DNA of 39,565 nt. Origin: Chryseobacterium populi (lineage in GTDB: Bacteria > Bacteroidota > Bacteroidia > Flavobacteriales > Weeksellaceae). Where the stretch lies: contig NZ_AKJY01000039.1 of NCBI RefSeq assembly GCF_000282115.1, forward strand, positions 1-39,565, in the 5' to 3' direction. Positions 7,606 through 15,745 of the stretch are shown here, piece after piece. The first letter of the stretch is position 1, and each line of letters starts with the position of its first letter. The position numbers and the translations under genes are program-made. The notes under the pieces are model-generated. The model saw nothing but the letters and a program-made list of their open reading frames with translations. It was not told where the DNA came from and made no database searches.

Positions 7606-10109
7606 CAGTTTTTCTGTACAGATAAAAAGTTTAAAAATAAACGTGCAGCCCCAACATTTCCGGCAGGCAGCTGTCTGAAAAATGCCAGCGGGGTATAAAT
7701 AAAATTACCTTTCCCGTATTGAGCATATAAAGTTGATCCCTGCAGGGGCTCTTCACCAGTATCGTGCATTTCAAAAAGCGGTTCATAAGCCTCATCCCAT
7801 TGAACAGGGAAATAGGCACCACGCTCCTGTACCCAGCCTTTAAAATCATCCGAAGTAATTTTGTTCGGAAAGTTCAGTAATTTATGATTGGGATTTAAAA
7901 ATTTAACCTCAGCATTTTCTTCGGTAACCCGCTTATTGGCAATGCTGAAATTATACATCCCCAATTTTTCAATGGTTGTATCCTGATTAGTGTTGTACTG
8001 CATCACCAAATTACCGCCGGCTTTTGCATAAGACCATAAAAAAGGCATCCAGCGACCCAGCTTTTTCTCTGTGTTATTCGCACGAACCCCAAGTACGATG
8101 GCATCATATTGCGACAGCTTGTTCTGACTGCCGTTTCCGCCGGATTCATCTGAGTTCCCATAAAAATCTCCGTCTTTCAGGACATCTACCTGAACACCTG
8201 CAATGCGCAGAAACTCAGGAATGAAATCACCCGCACCTTCTATGTAACCCACTTTTTTAACCTTCGCCTGAATATCACCTTTCATTACGGTTACCGTTGC
8301 AGGCGCAAAATATTGTAAGGAGGGTAAATGCGGATACTGAATTAATACTTGTTTTTTATTGTAAGTTACTCCATCTGCAACAAAATTGGCATCCAATTGC
8401 AAACGAGATGAATTGATTAAGGCAAGCTTAGTTTTTGGAATAACATAATCGATGGTAGTATCTTTTCCATTGACCGAACTTAAATCAGCGCCGCCTAATC
8501 GCTCTCCGTTATACATCAGGTTTAGAATACCGTTTCTGTACTGTTTGTTTGAATTAACCTTAAAATTTAAACTCAAATGTAAATCTTCATTTTCTTTGAC
8601 CAGGTAAAGCGGTTGTGTAAATTTCAGTTCCAATGCAGGAACAATGCGCAAGGCTTCGACCACATCACCACGCACCGGGTCTAATTTTTTGAAAGATAAT
8701 GGCAGTTTAACCTCAAACTTTTCCGAACCGATTCTTAAACTGAGCAAAACATTCAGTGGTGATTCTGTCTCAGGTAAACCGACTAAAGTATCATTTGGAA
8801 CAGAGAAAGTTGCCGCGTTCGTGGCTGGTTTTGCTAACCAGTAAGGTTCTGTGAGTGTTGCATCAGCAGGAATCTGAATTTTATGTTCAATGGTAATTAA
8901 AGAATCTTTTGATAGTTTTCTATTCAAACTTTCTGACTGACCTATCCATTTTACATTTTCTAAAACGACAGGATTTACAGCTCTTGAGATCAGATTTAAC
9001 CTGAAATTGTAATGATCTCCGGCAACAGCTTCAGCCTGATTGGTCACGACCTCACCCATAAACCCCGCACAGCTCAAAATGATATTGTCGAGTGCTGTAA
9101 TTTTATCCTTTTTTACGTCGGAATCTTTTATTGCCATCACCTTTTTTCTTAAAGCAAGCAAAGCAGGCAAGCTAAGGTCCGGATTATTGAAATTGAAAGC
9201 AGAAATAATTTTATCTAAAGATTGATCAATATCAGCGTTTCCTTGTGAAGTCCAGGTTTTCACTACTCCGTCAAAAAGTGTTTCTTTTGCAGGTTCACCA
9301 ATAACGTGGGCAAAATATTCAGTTCTGATCCCGGCTACAGACTGTGTTCCCGCACCCTGGCTTTTATGTAAACTTCTGCTTAATCCTGCCAGTTCACCAT
9401 AGCCCATTCCCAATTGCGCATCATATTGCCCAACGGTAACTTTCAGTTGATTTTCAGCTGTTGTATTGATCCCACCAAACCGGAAAGTATTCCACAAGAC
9501 GCGTTTTGGCTGCCATACATTTACATATTTAAGTTGATCCGGAAAAGCAGTTTTATCGCCTGCCAGCTTAAAAGCTTTTTCCGCAACCACAGCCGAGGCT
9601 GCATGCTGTCCGTGTCCTGCCGCAGCAGTAGGAGGAAAACGACAAATGATAACATCAGGACGGAATTTACGGATTACCCAAACTGCATCAGCGATAATGC
9701 TGTTTTCGTCCCATTGTTTAAAGGTATCGGTCGTATTTTTAGAGAACCCGAAATCAATCGCCCGGGTAAAAAACTGTTGGGCACCGTCTAACTTTCTTGC
9801 CTCTAAAAGCTCATGCGTTCTGATTAGACCCAATGCAGCCCCCTGCTCTATACCTAATAAATTCTGACCACCATCCCCTCTGGTTAAAGATAAATAGCCC
9901 GTTTCTACATTCTGGTCGTTGATTAACCAGGAGAGTAATCCTGTATTTTCATCATCGGGATGAGCAGCAAGATATAAAACTTTAGGCAGGTGTTTAAGTG
10001 TTTTGAGCTCACGGTAAATCTCAGATGATTTGGAAGGCCGAACCTGTTGGGCCGACCAAAAAACCGTATAAAAGCCAAGGATAAATACAATGATTTCTTT
10101 TTTGAACAT
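7605..10109 (-). CDS. Exported PIG-L (LmbE) family deacetylase with C-terminal GATase-like domain
   Basis: The 834-residue protein has a signal peptide (about 1-20) and an N-terminal PIG-L domain at about 42-290. The zinc-binding motif AAHPDDE lies at 48-54 and a second motif, GHGQHAAS, near 168. Family members remove N-acetyl groups from GlcNAc-containing substrates. The middle (about 350-600) looks like beta-sandwich sequence. The C-terminal part (about 630-834; VGYIEGAGDFIPEFLRIAG, YDAIVLGVRANNTE) resembles a class-I glutamine-amidotransferase-like fold, as in related large exported members. It is first in the operon, and a -7 box TATATTTG lies 20 bp upstream. The actual substrate is unknown. 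Confidence 0.9.
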   Translation of the reverse strand: MFKKEIIVFILGFYTVFWSAQQVRPSKSSEIYRELKTLKHLPKVLYLAAHPDDENTGLLSWLINDQNVETGYLSLTRGDGGQNLLGIEQGAALGLIRTHELLEARKLDGAQQFFTRAIDFGFSKNTTDTFKQWDENSIIADAVWVIRKFRPDVIICRFPPTAAAGHGQHAASAVVAEKAFKLAGDKTAFPDQLKYVNVWQPKRVLWNTFRFGGINTTAENQLKVTVGQYDAQLGMGYGELAGLSRSLHKSQGAGTQSVAGIRTEYFAHVIGEPAKETLFDGVVKTWTSQGNADIDQSLDKIISAFNFNNPDLSLPALLALRKKVMAIKDSDVKKDKITALDNIILSCAGFMGEVVTNQAEAVAGDHYNFRLNLISRAVNPVVLENVKWIGQSESLNRKLSKDSLITIEHKIQIPADATLTEPYWLAKPATNAATFSVPNDTLVGLPETESPLNVLLSLRIGSEKFEVKLPLSFKKLDPVRGDVVEALRIVPALELKFTQPLYLVKENEDLHLSLNFKVNSNKQYRNGILNLMYNGERLGGADLSSVNGKDTTIDYVIPKTKLALINSSRLQLDANFVADGVTYNKKQVLIQYPHLPSLQYFAPATVTVMKGDIQAKVKKVGYIEGAGDFIPEFLRIAGVQVDVLKDGDFYGNSDESGGNGSQNKLSQYDAIVLGVRANNTEKKLGRWMPFLWSYAKAGGNLVMQYNTNQDTTIEKLGMYNFSIANKRVTEENAEVKFLNPNHKLLNFPNKITSDDFKGWVQERGAYFPVQWDEAYEPLFEMHDTGEEPLQGSTLYAQYGKGNFIYTPLAFFRQLPAGNVGAARLFLNFLSVQKN

Positions 10110-10128
10110 TTGAATTTGCTTTGCAGGG

Positions 10129-10136
10129 CAAATATA
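10129..10136 (-). promoter_or_regulatory. -7 box of the deacetylase/symporter operon
   Basis: On the minus strand TATATTTG matches the Bacteroidetes -7 consensus TAnnTTTG, 20 bp before the deacetylase ATG. No clean TTTG is seen at the expected -33 distance, so this is a partial match. Confidence 0.5.
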
Positions 10137-10245
10137 AGTAAATCATCTTTCTTTCAGCTTTCAAAAGAAAAAGCAATGAGCAATTTCAAATTTTCTATGA
10201 TATTCTTTGTAAAATTTTGGTGTGAAGGTAAAAATGTAAAATCCA

Positions 10246-11247
10246 TCACTTTAACTTCACTACTACTTTCCCTTTCGTTCTGCCACTTTCCACATACTCT
10301 AAAGCTTGGTTCATCTCTTCAAAAGGAAAAATTTTATCAATTACCGGACGAATGGTTCCTGATTCTACAAGCGATGCAATTTCTGATAGCTGCTTCCCAT
10401 TGGCAGCCATAAAAAGAAATGAATAATCTACTTTTTGCTTTTTGGCCTTGTTCCTGATTTTTCTGCTCAGCAATTTTGTGGCAAATTTTATATACCAAGG
10501 CAGATTAAATTCTTGAGCAAATTCCGGAGTCGGCGGTCCCGAAATAGAAATTGCTTTTCCTTCGATTTTTAGAATGTTCAATGATTTTTCCAGCGTTTTT
10601 TCATCCTGACTATTGAGAACTACATCATAATCTATCAGAACATTTTCAAAATCTTCATTTTTGTAATCAATAATGATATCTGCTCCTAAACTTTTAACTA
10701 AATCAGAATTTTTTGCACTTGTCGTCGTCGCAATTGTTGCTCCTAAATGTTTCGCCAATTGAATAGCAATTGTTCCGACACCACCCGAACCGGCCTGAAT
10801 AAAAATCTTTTGTCCATTTTTTAATTTTGCTTTTTCCAGTAAAAGCTGATAAGCCGTTAAAGACACCAACGGAAGTGAAGCAGCTTCTTCCATTGTTATA
10901 TTTTTTGGCTTTAAAGCAATATCACTTTCATTAATGGCAATGTATTCAGCAAATGCCCCAATATGGAAATCCGATGGACGGGAAAAAATTTCATCGCCGA
11001 CTTTAAAACCCTTCACTTTCGATCCCGTTTTTATGACTACTCCGGCAACATCGTGTCCCAAAACCAAAGGAAATTTATACGGCAAAATCAACTTGAACTC
11101 ACCGTTTTTCAATTTACTATCCAATTGATTGATGCTTGTGGCATGAATCTGCACCAAAACTTCATTTTCTTTCAAATCAGGTTCAGGGAATTCCACCAGC
11201 TTAAGTTTGTCGGTTTTGCTGTAACGATTAATGACAAATGCTTTCAT
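10246..11247 (-). CDS. NADP-dependent MDR-family oxidoreductase (quinone oxidoreductase-like)
   Basis: The 333-residue protein has an alcohol-dehydrogenase-like N-terminal domain (VLVQIHATSINQLDSKLKNG, LGHDVAGVV) and a Rossmann domain near 130-270 with FIQAGSGGVGTIAIQLAKHLGA, the nucleotide-binding motif. The cysteine cluster for structural zinc is absent, which points to the zinc-independent quinone oxidoreductase/enone reductase branch. It lies downstream of a broken OYE-type gene and a TetR regulator on the same strand. That arrangement is common for electrophile or quinone detoxification. The substrate is unknown. Confidence 0.88.
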   Translation of the reverse strand: MKAFVINRYSKTDKLKLVEFPEPDLKENEVLVQIHATSINQLDSKLKNGEFKLILPYKFPLVLGHDVAGVVIKTGSKVKGFKVGDEIFSRPSDFHIGAFAEYIAINESDIALKPKNITMEEAASLPLVSLTAYQLLLEKAKLKNGQKIFIQAGSGGVGTIAIQLAKHLGATIATTTSAKNSDLVKSLGADIIIDYKNEDFENVLIDYDVVLNSQDEKTLEKSLNILKIEGKAISISGPPTPEFAQEFNLPWYIKFATKLLSRKIRNKAKKQKVDYSFLFMAANGKQLSEIASLVESGTIRPVIDKIFPFEEMNQALEYVESGRTKGKVVVKLK

Positions 11248-11304
11248 AGTAATTATTTTATTTGGTTATAAGAATTTTTTGGATTTACCAGACTAAAAGC
11301 CAGT

Positions 11305-11685
11305 TTAGGAAATCACCTGCTGATGAGACACAATGTTGCCACTTTGTAAATCCGGATGAGAATAGGTGCCTGTGTGCCAAAGCTGAGCAAAAATTTTTCC
11401 ACCTTCCTGATGAACAGCATCGGTTGACAATTTCCAAACTTCGATTTGCTTTTCTGAATAGATTCCCGGAACATTGATTACTCCAACCGCTTCTTTGCTC
11501 ACAAATGTTCCTTCGGTGATGATTAATCCTGCGGTTGCTCTTTGTTGGTAATAAAGTGCGGTCAGTTCTGTTGCTGAATGTTCTGGATTGTTGGAACGGC
11601 TTCTTGTCATTGGCGCCATTATGATTCGGTTGGATAATTCTAATTTTTCTGTTTTATAAACCTCAAAAATTTTGATATTGTTCAT
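11305..11685 (-). pseudogene. Truncated old yellow enzyme (NADH:flavin oxidoreductase)
   Basis: The 126-residue frame matches only the first third of an OYE-family flavoenzyme: LSNRIIMAPMTRSRS near residue 17-31 (FMN-binding strand), YYQQRATAGLIITEGTFVS and FAQLWHTGTYSHPDLQSGN. Family members are about 350-370 residues long. The frame stops (TAA) just after SHQQVIS, in what should be the start of the barrel's middle, and the remaining 57 bp before the next gene do not resume the family sequence in any frame I read. The distal two thirds were therefore lost by deletion. An in-frame short product could still be made but would lack most of the FMN site. Confidence 0.82.
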
Positions 11686-11730
11686 AATGGAAATGTTAAA
11701 TTATATTTTTATAGTCTATTCTCAACTAAT

Positions 11731-11750
11731 AATATACTATTTAGTCTATT
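11731..11750. promoter_or_regulatory. Probable TetR operator (OYE side)
   Basis: AATATACT-N4-AGTCTATT is an imperfect palindrome matching the operator at 12377-12398 in half-site and spacing. It lies between the TetR stop and the OYE start, about 46 bp before the OYE ATG. Confidence 0.6.
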
Positions 11751-11765
11751 TTATTTTAAAAAAAA

Positions 11766-12356
11766 TCATACTGAATATTGTTCTAATTCTGATTTTAAAC
11801 TTTTTATCAAACTCTGCATTGGTTTGATGGTATTCATCACTCTGCACATTACTATTCCGCCTTCTACGGAAGCGATCAATTTGAATGCAAAAACCACTGG
11901 ATCAAGCTTATCTGTAAACTCTCCGGATTTTATACCTTCATTTAAAAAATTAACTAAACTTTCCTGTCCGCTTCTGAAAACAGCAGCTACTTTTTCTTTG
12001 ATTAACGGATGATTATCATCTGCTTCAACAGCTGTGTTAAAAATCGGACAACCACCGGAAATGAATGTATCAATGGGGTTTTTATAAAAATCTAAGAGAT
12101 AAAAGATTTTAGATTTAACTGTTTTTCCTTTTGAAACTTCTAAGTTTATTTTGTCAGTTACTCTTTTTAATAACAAATCAACAACTTGTTCGGTCAATGC
12201 CTCTTTGTTCTCAAAATGGTTGTAAAGGCAACCTTTGGTAAGTTTGGTCGCAGCAAGAACATCGTCAACATTCACTCCTGAAATCCCTTTTTCATTGTAC
12301 AAAGGTGCGGCTGTATCTAATATAAATTGCTTGGTTCGTTCTGCTTTTGTTAACAT
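11766..12356 (-). CDS. TetR/AcrR-family transcriptional regulator
   Basis: The 196-residue protein has an N-terminal TetR helix-turn-helix at about 8-54 (FILDTAAPLYNEKGISGVNV, LTKGCLYNHFENKEAL) and a helical ligand-binding C-terminal domain (about 75-190, with SGGCPIFNTAVEADD). It heads the minus-strand set TetR, broken OYE, MDR oxidoreductase. A perfect palindrome sits directly upstream and a near-identical one sits before the OYE gene. This suggests autoregulation and control of the downstream genes by the same protein (inference). Confidence 0.92.
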   Translation of the reverse strand: MLTKAERTKQFILDTAAPLYNEKGISGVNVDDVLAATKLTKGCLYNHFENKEALTEQVVDLLLKRVTDKINLEVSKGKTVKSKIFYLLDFYKNPIDTFISGGCPIFNTAVEADDNHPLIKEKVAAVFRSGQESLVNFLNEGIKSGEFTDKLDPVVFAFKLIASVEGGIVMCRVMNTIKPMQSLIKSLKSELEQYSV

Positions 12357-12376
12357 AATCTCTTAATTGACTGTAC

Positions 12377-12398
12377 AAATATACTAAAAAGTATATTT
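12377..12398. promoter_or_regulatory. Probable TetR operator (autoregulatory)
   Basis: A perfect 9+9 palindrome, half-sites AAATATACT and AGTATATTT separated by AAAA, lies 20 bp upstream of the TetR start. The same TATACT-N4-AGT(A/C)TA pattern occurs at 11731-11750. Confidence 0.68.
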
Positions 12399-12587
12399 TT
12401 TTTAAATAAAAAAACTTATTAGATTTTGTAAATTAGAAATAGTTCAGTTTTTACCAATCGATGTCCAAGAAATTTTTTACCTCGAAATCTTCTCCCAAAA
12501 TTCTTCGCTATTTGTTAGAAAAAAATTTAAAAATCTGTAATAAAGTTTGTAGTAATTTACTTTAAAAGAAATTACGCGACAAATAAG

Positions 12588-12707
12588 AAGCTTGTAATTC
12601 TTGCTTAATTTAGCTCAATCGAACCAAACCATCTATAAAAGTATTTGAAGATACTCGTTTTGGTCACAAGACCGACATTGAAGTTTTCACTTTCTTGTGT
12701 CAGTTTT
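12588..12707 (+). pseudogene. Relic element copy 2
   Basis: TGTAATTCTTGCTTAATTTA starts a block shared with copy 3 at 15370. The frame reads NLAQSNQTIYKSI then TGA, and copies 1 and 3 have the same tail. After the stop come CTCGTTTTGGTCACAAG, similar to the tRNA-3'-like end of copy 1, and an imperfect hairpin ending in seven T (about 12673-12707). It is degenerate, with no upstream open frame left. Confidence 0.5.
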
Positions 12708-12772
12708 TTTATTCCTAACCCACTGTTATATTGACAAATATTGTCACATAGTTAAGTTTTTAGTGTTTTTGT

Positions 12773-12811
12773 TAAAAAGGTATTTCGCGGTAAGGACTAC
12801 TTACCGCGAAA
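12773..12811 (-). terminator. Terminator of the GH5 gene
   Basis: TTTCGCGGTAAG (12783-12794) pairs perfectly over 12 bases with CTTACCGCGAAA (12800-12811) around a 5-nt loop. On the minus strand a short T run follows. It lies about 56 bp beyond the GH5 stop codon. Confidence 0.75.
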
Positions 12812-12866
12812 AGGTGTAAGTGACCTGGAAAATAAAGTCACGTTTATTTGCATCTTTCTAAGGCGT

Positions 12867-14576
12867 CTAGTTCATCGCTATAAATTTGAACTTGAACAAT
12901 TGACAGGATGTACCGTAATAATCCCAAAGGTGTAAGTTCGAATTGCCATCCATGGTACAGTTGGGCACATCCCAGCCACGGGAGGCATCCACCTTTGATA
13001 GAATTTTGTAGTAGCCATTGGCTACAGCCACTACCTGCCAGGCCTGGGCATCATTACCGTAGCTCTGCCAGAGCCGGATTGAAGTTCCCAGTGTATTACT
13101 GTTACTGGCCAGATCAATGCAGCGATTTGTTGCGCTGGCTTTGGACACAAAACGCCAGTAGCCATTACCGGCATCAATGGCTATCCACTGCTGCGCCGTA
13201 GCACCATTTCTCGTCCATGGTCTTAACACTGTGCCGTTGGCGTCCACGCCAGATTTTAGATCAAGTACTTTATTGGCATCAGTCTGGAACTCGATCTCGT
13301 AAATACCATTATTAACCAGACTGGTTACGTTGCAGTTTGCAACAGGATAGTTGGAAGCCGCATATTGCTGAAACCACTGTTTACTTGGGGCAGCGCAAGC
13401 CTCCCAATCGTTGTTAAAAGCTGTTCCTGCATTAGGATCTCCTTTGTGGAGCAGATCATCCGGGGCAAGGAGATTCCAGCTTACATTGCCGGATTGATCC
13501 GCGATATATTTTAGATTCGCGCCAAATCCGTTTCCGCCTGCCGTACCGGTTGTACCAATACCAAAGGTGCCATATCCCTGCGGTGCCCAGTCGGTCTCGG
13601 TAATGGCGATCGGTGCAATGTCCGCAATAGGTTTAACATTGGTATTCCATGCATTTTGAAAGGATTGATAGTTGTTAACACCACCCCAGTAGCCTGGGTA
13701 GATGTGAACAGCATAGCCAATATTACCACCTGTGATCGGGTTATTGACATAGCCTTGATAATGCGATTGCCAGCCCGTACCTGGTATCCAGCAAACATTA
13801 TTGGCCCCGTTGTTGCGAATGATGTTGACCAATGGTTGAAAAAAGTTTTTGAGTGCTGCAAAGTGCTCATTCCCCGTTGTTCCCCATACACCGTTTGTCC
13901 CTAGAATCTCAACGGGTTCGTTGGCCAATTCGAACATCACGTTGTCAGCATTCTTCAATCCGGGGTGCTGCGAGAGAAAAGTCCAGACGGTCTTGAGATA
14001 GCTATGGTACGCATCATTGACTGCAATACGATGCGGGCATACACCGGGAGGACGAAGGATCACATACATTCCCCGGCTCCGTGCGTGGTCGATCAAAGGA
14101 ATAATGACTTGATTGGTATAGGTAACCAAGCGGTTATAATTAAACCTCGATATATTATCTTCAGGAATAGGGGAACCTGGGTCATTAGTCCAATACGGAT
14201 CGATGTGAAGGCGAATGTAATTGAGATACCAGCCATCGGCTGTGCTGCTGAGCTTGTCTATGACTGCTTTGTTATAGTTCAAAGCTCCTTGTACATTGTA
14301 ATTGTCCCAGGTACAATAGCCGGAATTGCTGCCATATTGACAACCATTAAACCAGGGGCTGGGTGTTATGGCAACCCCATGTAAGACAACATTATTTCCA
14401 CAGGGATCTTTGAGGTTCCTGCCGCCGACATGCAGGGTCGGTGTCACCGCCAATGCATCTGCACCAGCTAGGTTTCTTTCAGATTCTTCTGGTAAAGTTT
14501 TTTCTTCCATCCGGGAGCAGTTGGAAAGAATAGTTAACAGAAAAACCAGAAGTAACCACATTTTGTTTGTTCTCAT
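12867..14576 (-). CDS. Secreted GH5-type glycosidase with ricin-type lectin domain
   Basis: The 569-residue protein has a lipoprotein-like leader (lipobox LSNC, Cys20). A GH5/cellulase-fold domain spans about 45-405: IRLHIDPYW near 121-129, acid/base Glu220 in FELANEP, AVHIYPGYWGG at 289-299, and nucleophile Glu327 in IAITETDWAP. A C-terminal ricin-type beta-trefoil follows (about 425-567) with repeated Q-x-W-type motifs (AQQWIAID, AQAWQVV, CQLFKFK). It should cleave a beta-linked polysaccharide such as cellulose, mannan or xyloglucan; the subfamily cannot be set by eye. The GC content is clearly higher than the neighbours (29 of 60 in one line checked), suggesting acquisition from another genome. 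Confidence 0.9.
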   Translation of the reverse strand: MRTNKMWLLLVFLLTILSNCSRMEEKTLPEESERNLAGADALAVTPTLHVGGRNLKDPCGNNVVLHGVAITPSPWFNGCQYGSNSGYCTWDNYNVQGALNYNKAVIDKLSSTADGWYLNYIRLHIDPYWTNDPGSPIPEDNISRFNYNRLVTYTNQVIIPLIDHARSRGMYVILRPPGVCPHRIAVNDAYHSYLKTVWTFLSQHPGLKNADNVMFELANEPVEILGTNGVWGTTGNEHFAALKNFFQPLVNIIRNNGANNVCWIPGTGWQSHYQGYVNNPITGGNIGYAVHIYPGYWGGVNNYQSFQNAWNTNVKPIADIAPIAITETDWAPQGYGTFGIGTTGTAGGNGFGANLKYIADQSGNVSWNLLAPDDLLHKGDPNAGTAFNNDWEACAAPSKQWFQQYAASNYPVANCNVTSLVNNGIYEIEFQTDANKVLDLKSGVDANGTVLRPWTRNGATAQQWIAIDAGNGYWRFVSKASATNRCIDLASNSNTLGTSIRLWQSYGNDAQAWQVVAVANGYYKILSKVDASRGWDVPNCTMDGNSNLHLWDYYGTSCQLFKFKFIAMN

Positions 14577-15051
14577 AATTTAAATATTAAAGGGTGATTA
14601 ATAATCTTATTTTTTAGCCATCAATGCCTCGGCTCCCTATCCTGAGCAGGAGTGTTAGACAGATAAGTGAATTTTTTTTAATCTTAATTGGATTGTTGTC
14701 ATTTTACCTGGTTTAGAAAATCCAGGGTGGGATTTGACGTCTTTCTTCAAGGTTACTTTCTGAGCAGATGTACTTAAAAATAAATGTAAGCATGATATTG
14801 TGAAAATTCGGACTTCCATCAATAATAATTATTAGTTTTTTATAAAAATATGTAAATTATTAAATATAAAATAATTTTTTATTAAAATTTAACATAAAAA
14901 AATAATATCATAAATAAAATAATTAACAAATAGCTACAACCCTATATCTAGTAGGAAAAACAAAAGGATCTTATCATAAATTTCATTAAGATGTTAATTA
15001 CAAAAAGGCGAAATAACTATTTACTTTACTTAAAATTTCACTCATTAGCTC

Positions 15052-15080
15052 AAAAAAAATCTCGCAAAAAACGAGATTTT
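15052..15080 (-). terminator. Orphan terminator hairpin
   Basis: AAAATCTCG (15056-15064) pairs with CGAGATTTT (15072-15080). On the minus strand the stem is followed by T8, so it would stop leftward transcription, but no intact gene lies just upstream on that strand. It may be left from a lost gene. Confidence 0.6.
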
Positions 15081-15219
15081 ATAATTTATCTTAAAGTCAT
15101 AGATGTTATAGTAGATGTGGAAAGTTTACAGACATTGATGTAATAAATGATCTGCGCAATATCGAAACCTTTGTTGCTGCAGATCCTTACTCCTGAAATC
15201 TGTTTTTATTTTCCTTTTT

Positions 15220-15377
15220 CCGAAAATCCAACTTTTCTTAATACAAGCTCTAGAAAAAGATGGTAAAATATGTTTTCAAATTTTTAGAGCAACATTGATG
15301 GAATCAATCAGGGGATGTTGACAAAATGCCTTCGAAAACTGAAAAGAGACGGATTGGTTTCAAAAAGAGGTTTGTAA
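15220..15377 (+). pseudogene. Decayed HxlR-family transcriptional regulator
   Basis: From 15223 one frame reads KIQLFLIQALEKDGKICFQI then FRA, and from 15288 a second frame reads SNIDGINQGMLTKCLRKLKR then DGLVSKRG before a stop. Joined, these match the winged-helix core of HxlR regulators (WKxLIL...L..GK.RFnEl.r.I.GI.qkmLT..Lr.LerDGLv.R). Restoring one base near 15291 would rejoin the frames. The N-terminus with the conserved Cys and the C-terminal part are missing. It runs directly into relic copy 3. Confidence 0.68.
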
Positions 15378-15430
15378 TTCTTGTTTAATTTAGCTCAATC
15401 GAACCAAATTACCTGTAAAAATGTTTGAAA
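15370..15430 (+). pseudogene. Relic element copy 3
   Basis: TGTAATTCTTGTTTAATTTA and the following block are nearly identical to copy 2. The frame reads NLAQSNQITCKNV then TGA. Similarity fades after about 15430, with no tRNA-like end or clear terminator. Confidence 0.5.
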
Positions 15431-15745
15431 ATATGCTTTCTATTTCTAAATCCCTCAACTTAAAAAAAGATTTTTTTGGGTAGCACAAACTTCGGACTAC
15501 TAAATTGAATTCTTAAGTTACTAAACGCAAAGACAAGATTCAGTTCATTTATAATTGTCAACAGTATACAACTAGAAAGATCAGCCTCCCTAATCTCCGA
15601 AACCTTTCGACTTTAGACCATATTTTAATAATTACTTTTATTTTACGGCTCAAAGTCAGAAGACTTTGCACCACAGAAGTTTCAAAAAAACAGGATCTTT
15701 CAAAAGAAACTCCTAAATATTCCGTTTAATTCTTAAATTTGGCTT

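Larger units (their letters stand above)
12361..12866. other. Gene-free stretch with operator, relic element copy 2 and terminator
   Basis: The 506 bp between the TetR and GH5 genes contain the TetR operator (12377-12398), a second copy of the relic element (12588-12707) and the GH5 terminator hairpin (12783-12811). I see no gene. Confidence 0.6.
14577..15745. other. 1.2-kb gene-poor stretch
   Basis: No intact gene is seen. From left to right it holds the AT-rich upstream region of the GH5 gene (14577-15050), an orphan terminator hairpin (15052-15080), a decayed HxlR-type regulator (15220-15377) and relic element copy 3 (15370-15430). The last 300 bp before the lipoprotein gene show nothing recognisable except a -7-like TAAATTTG at 15734-15741. 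Confidence 0.6.

Noticed and set aside
10047..10412. 121-codon plus-strand ORF at the deacetylase start
   Set aside because: It overlaps the starts and ends of two clear minus-strand genes and has no family signal.
13511..14583. Several long ORFs opposite or out of frame with the GH5 gene
   Set aside because: The higher GC of this gene lowers stop-codon frequency in other frames; the GH5 frame has clear catalytic motifs.
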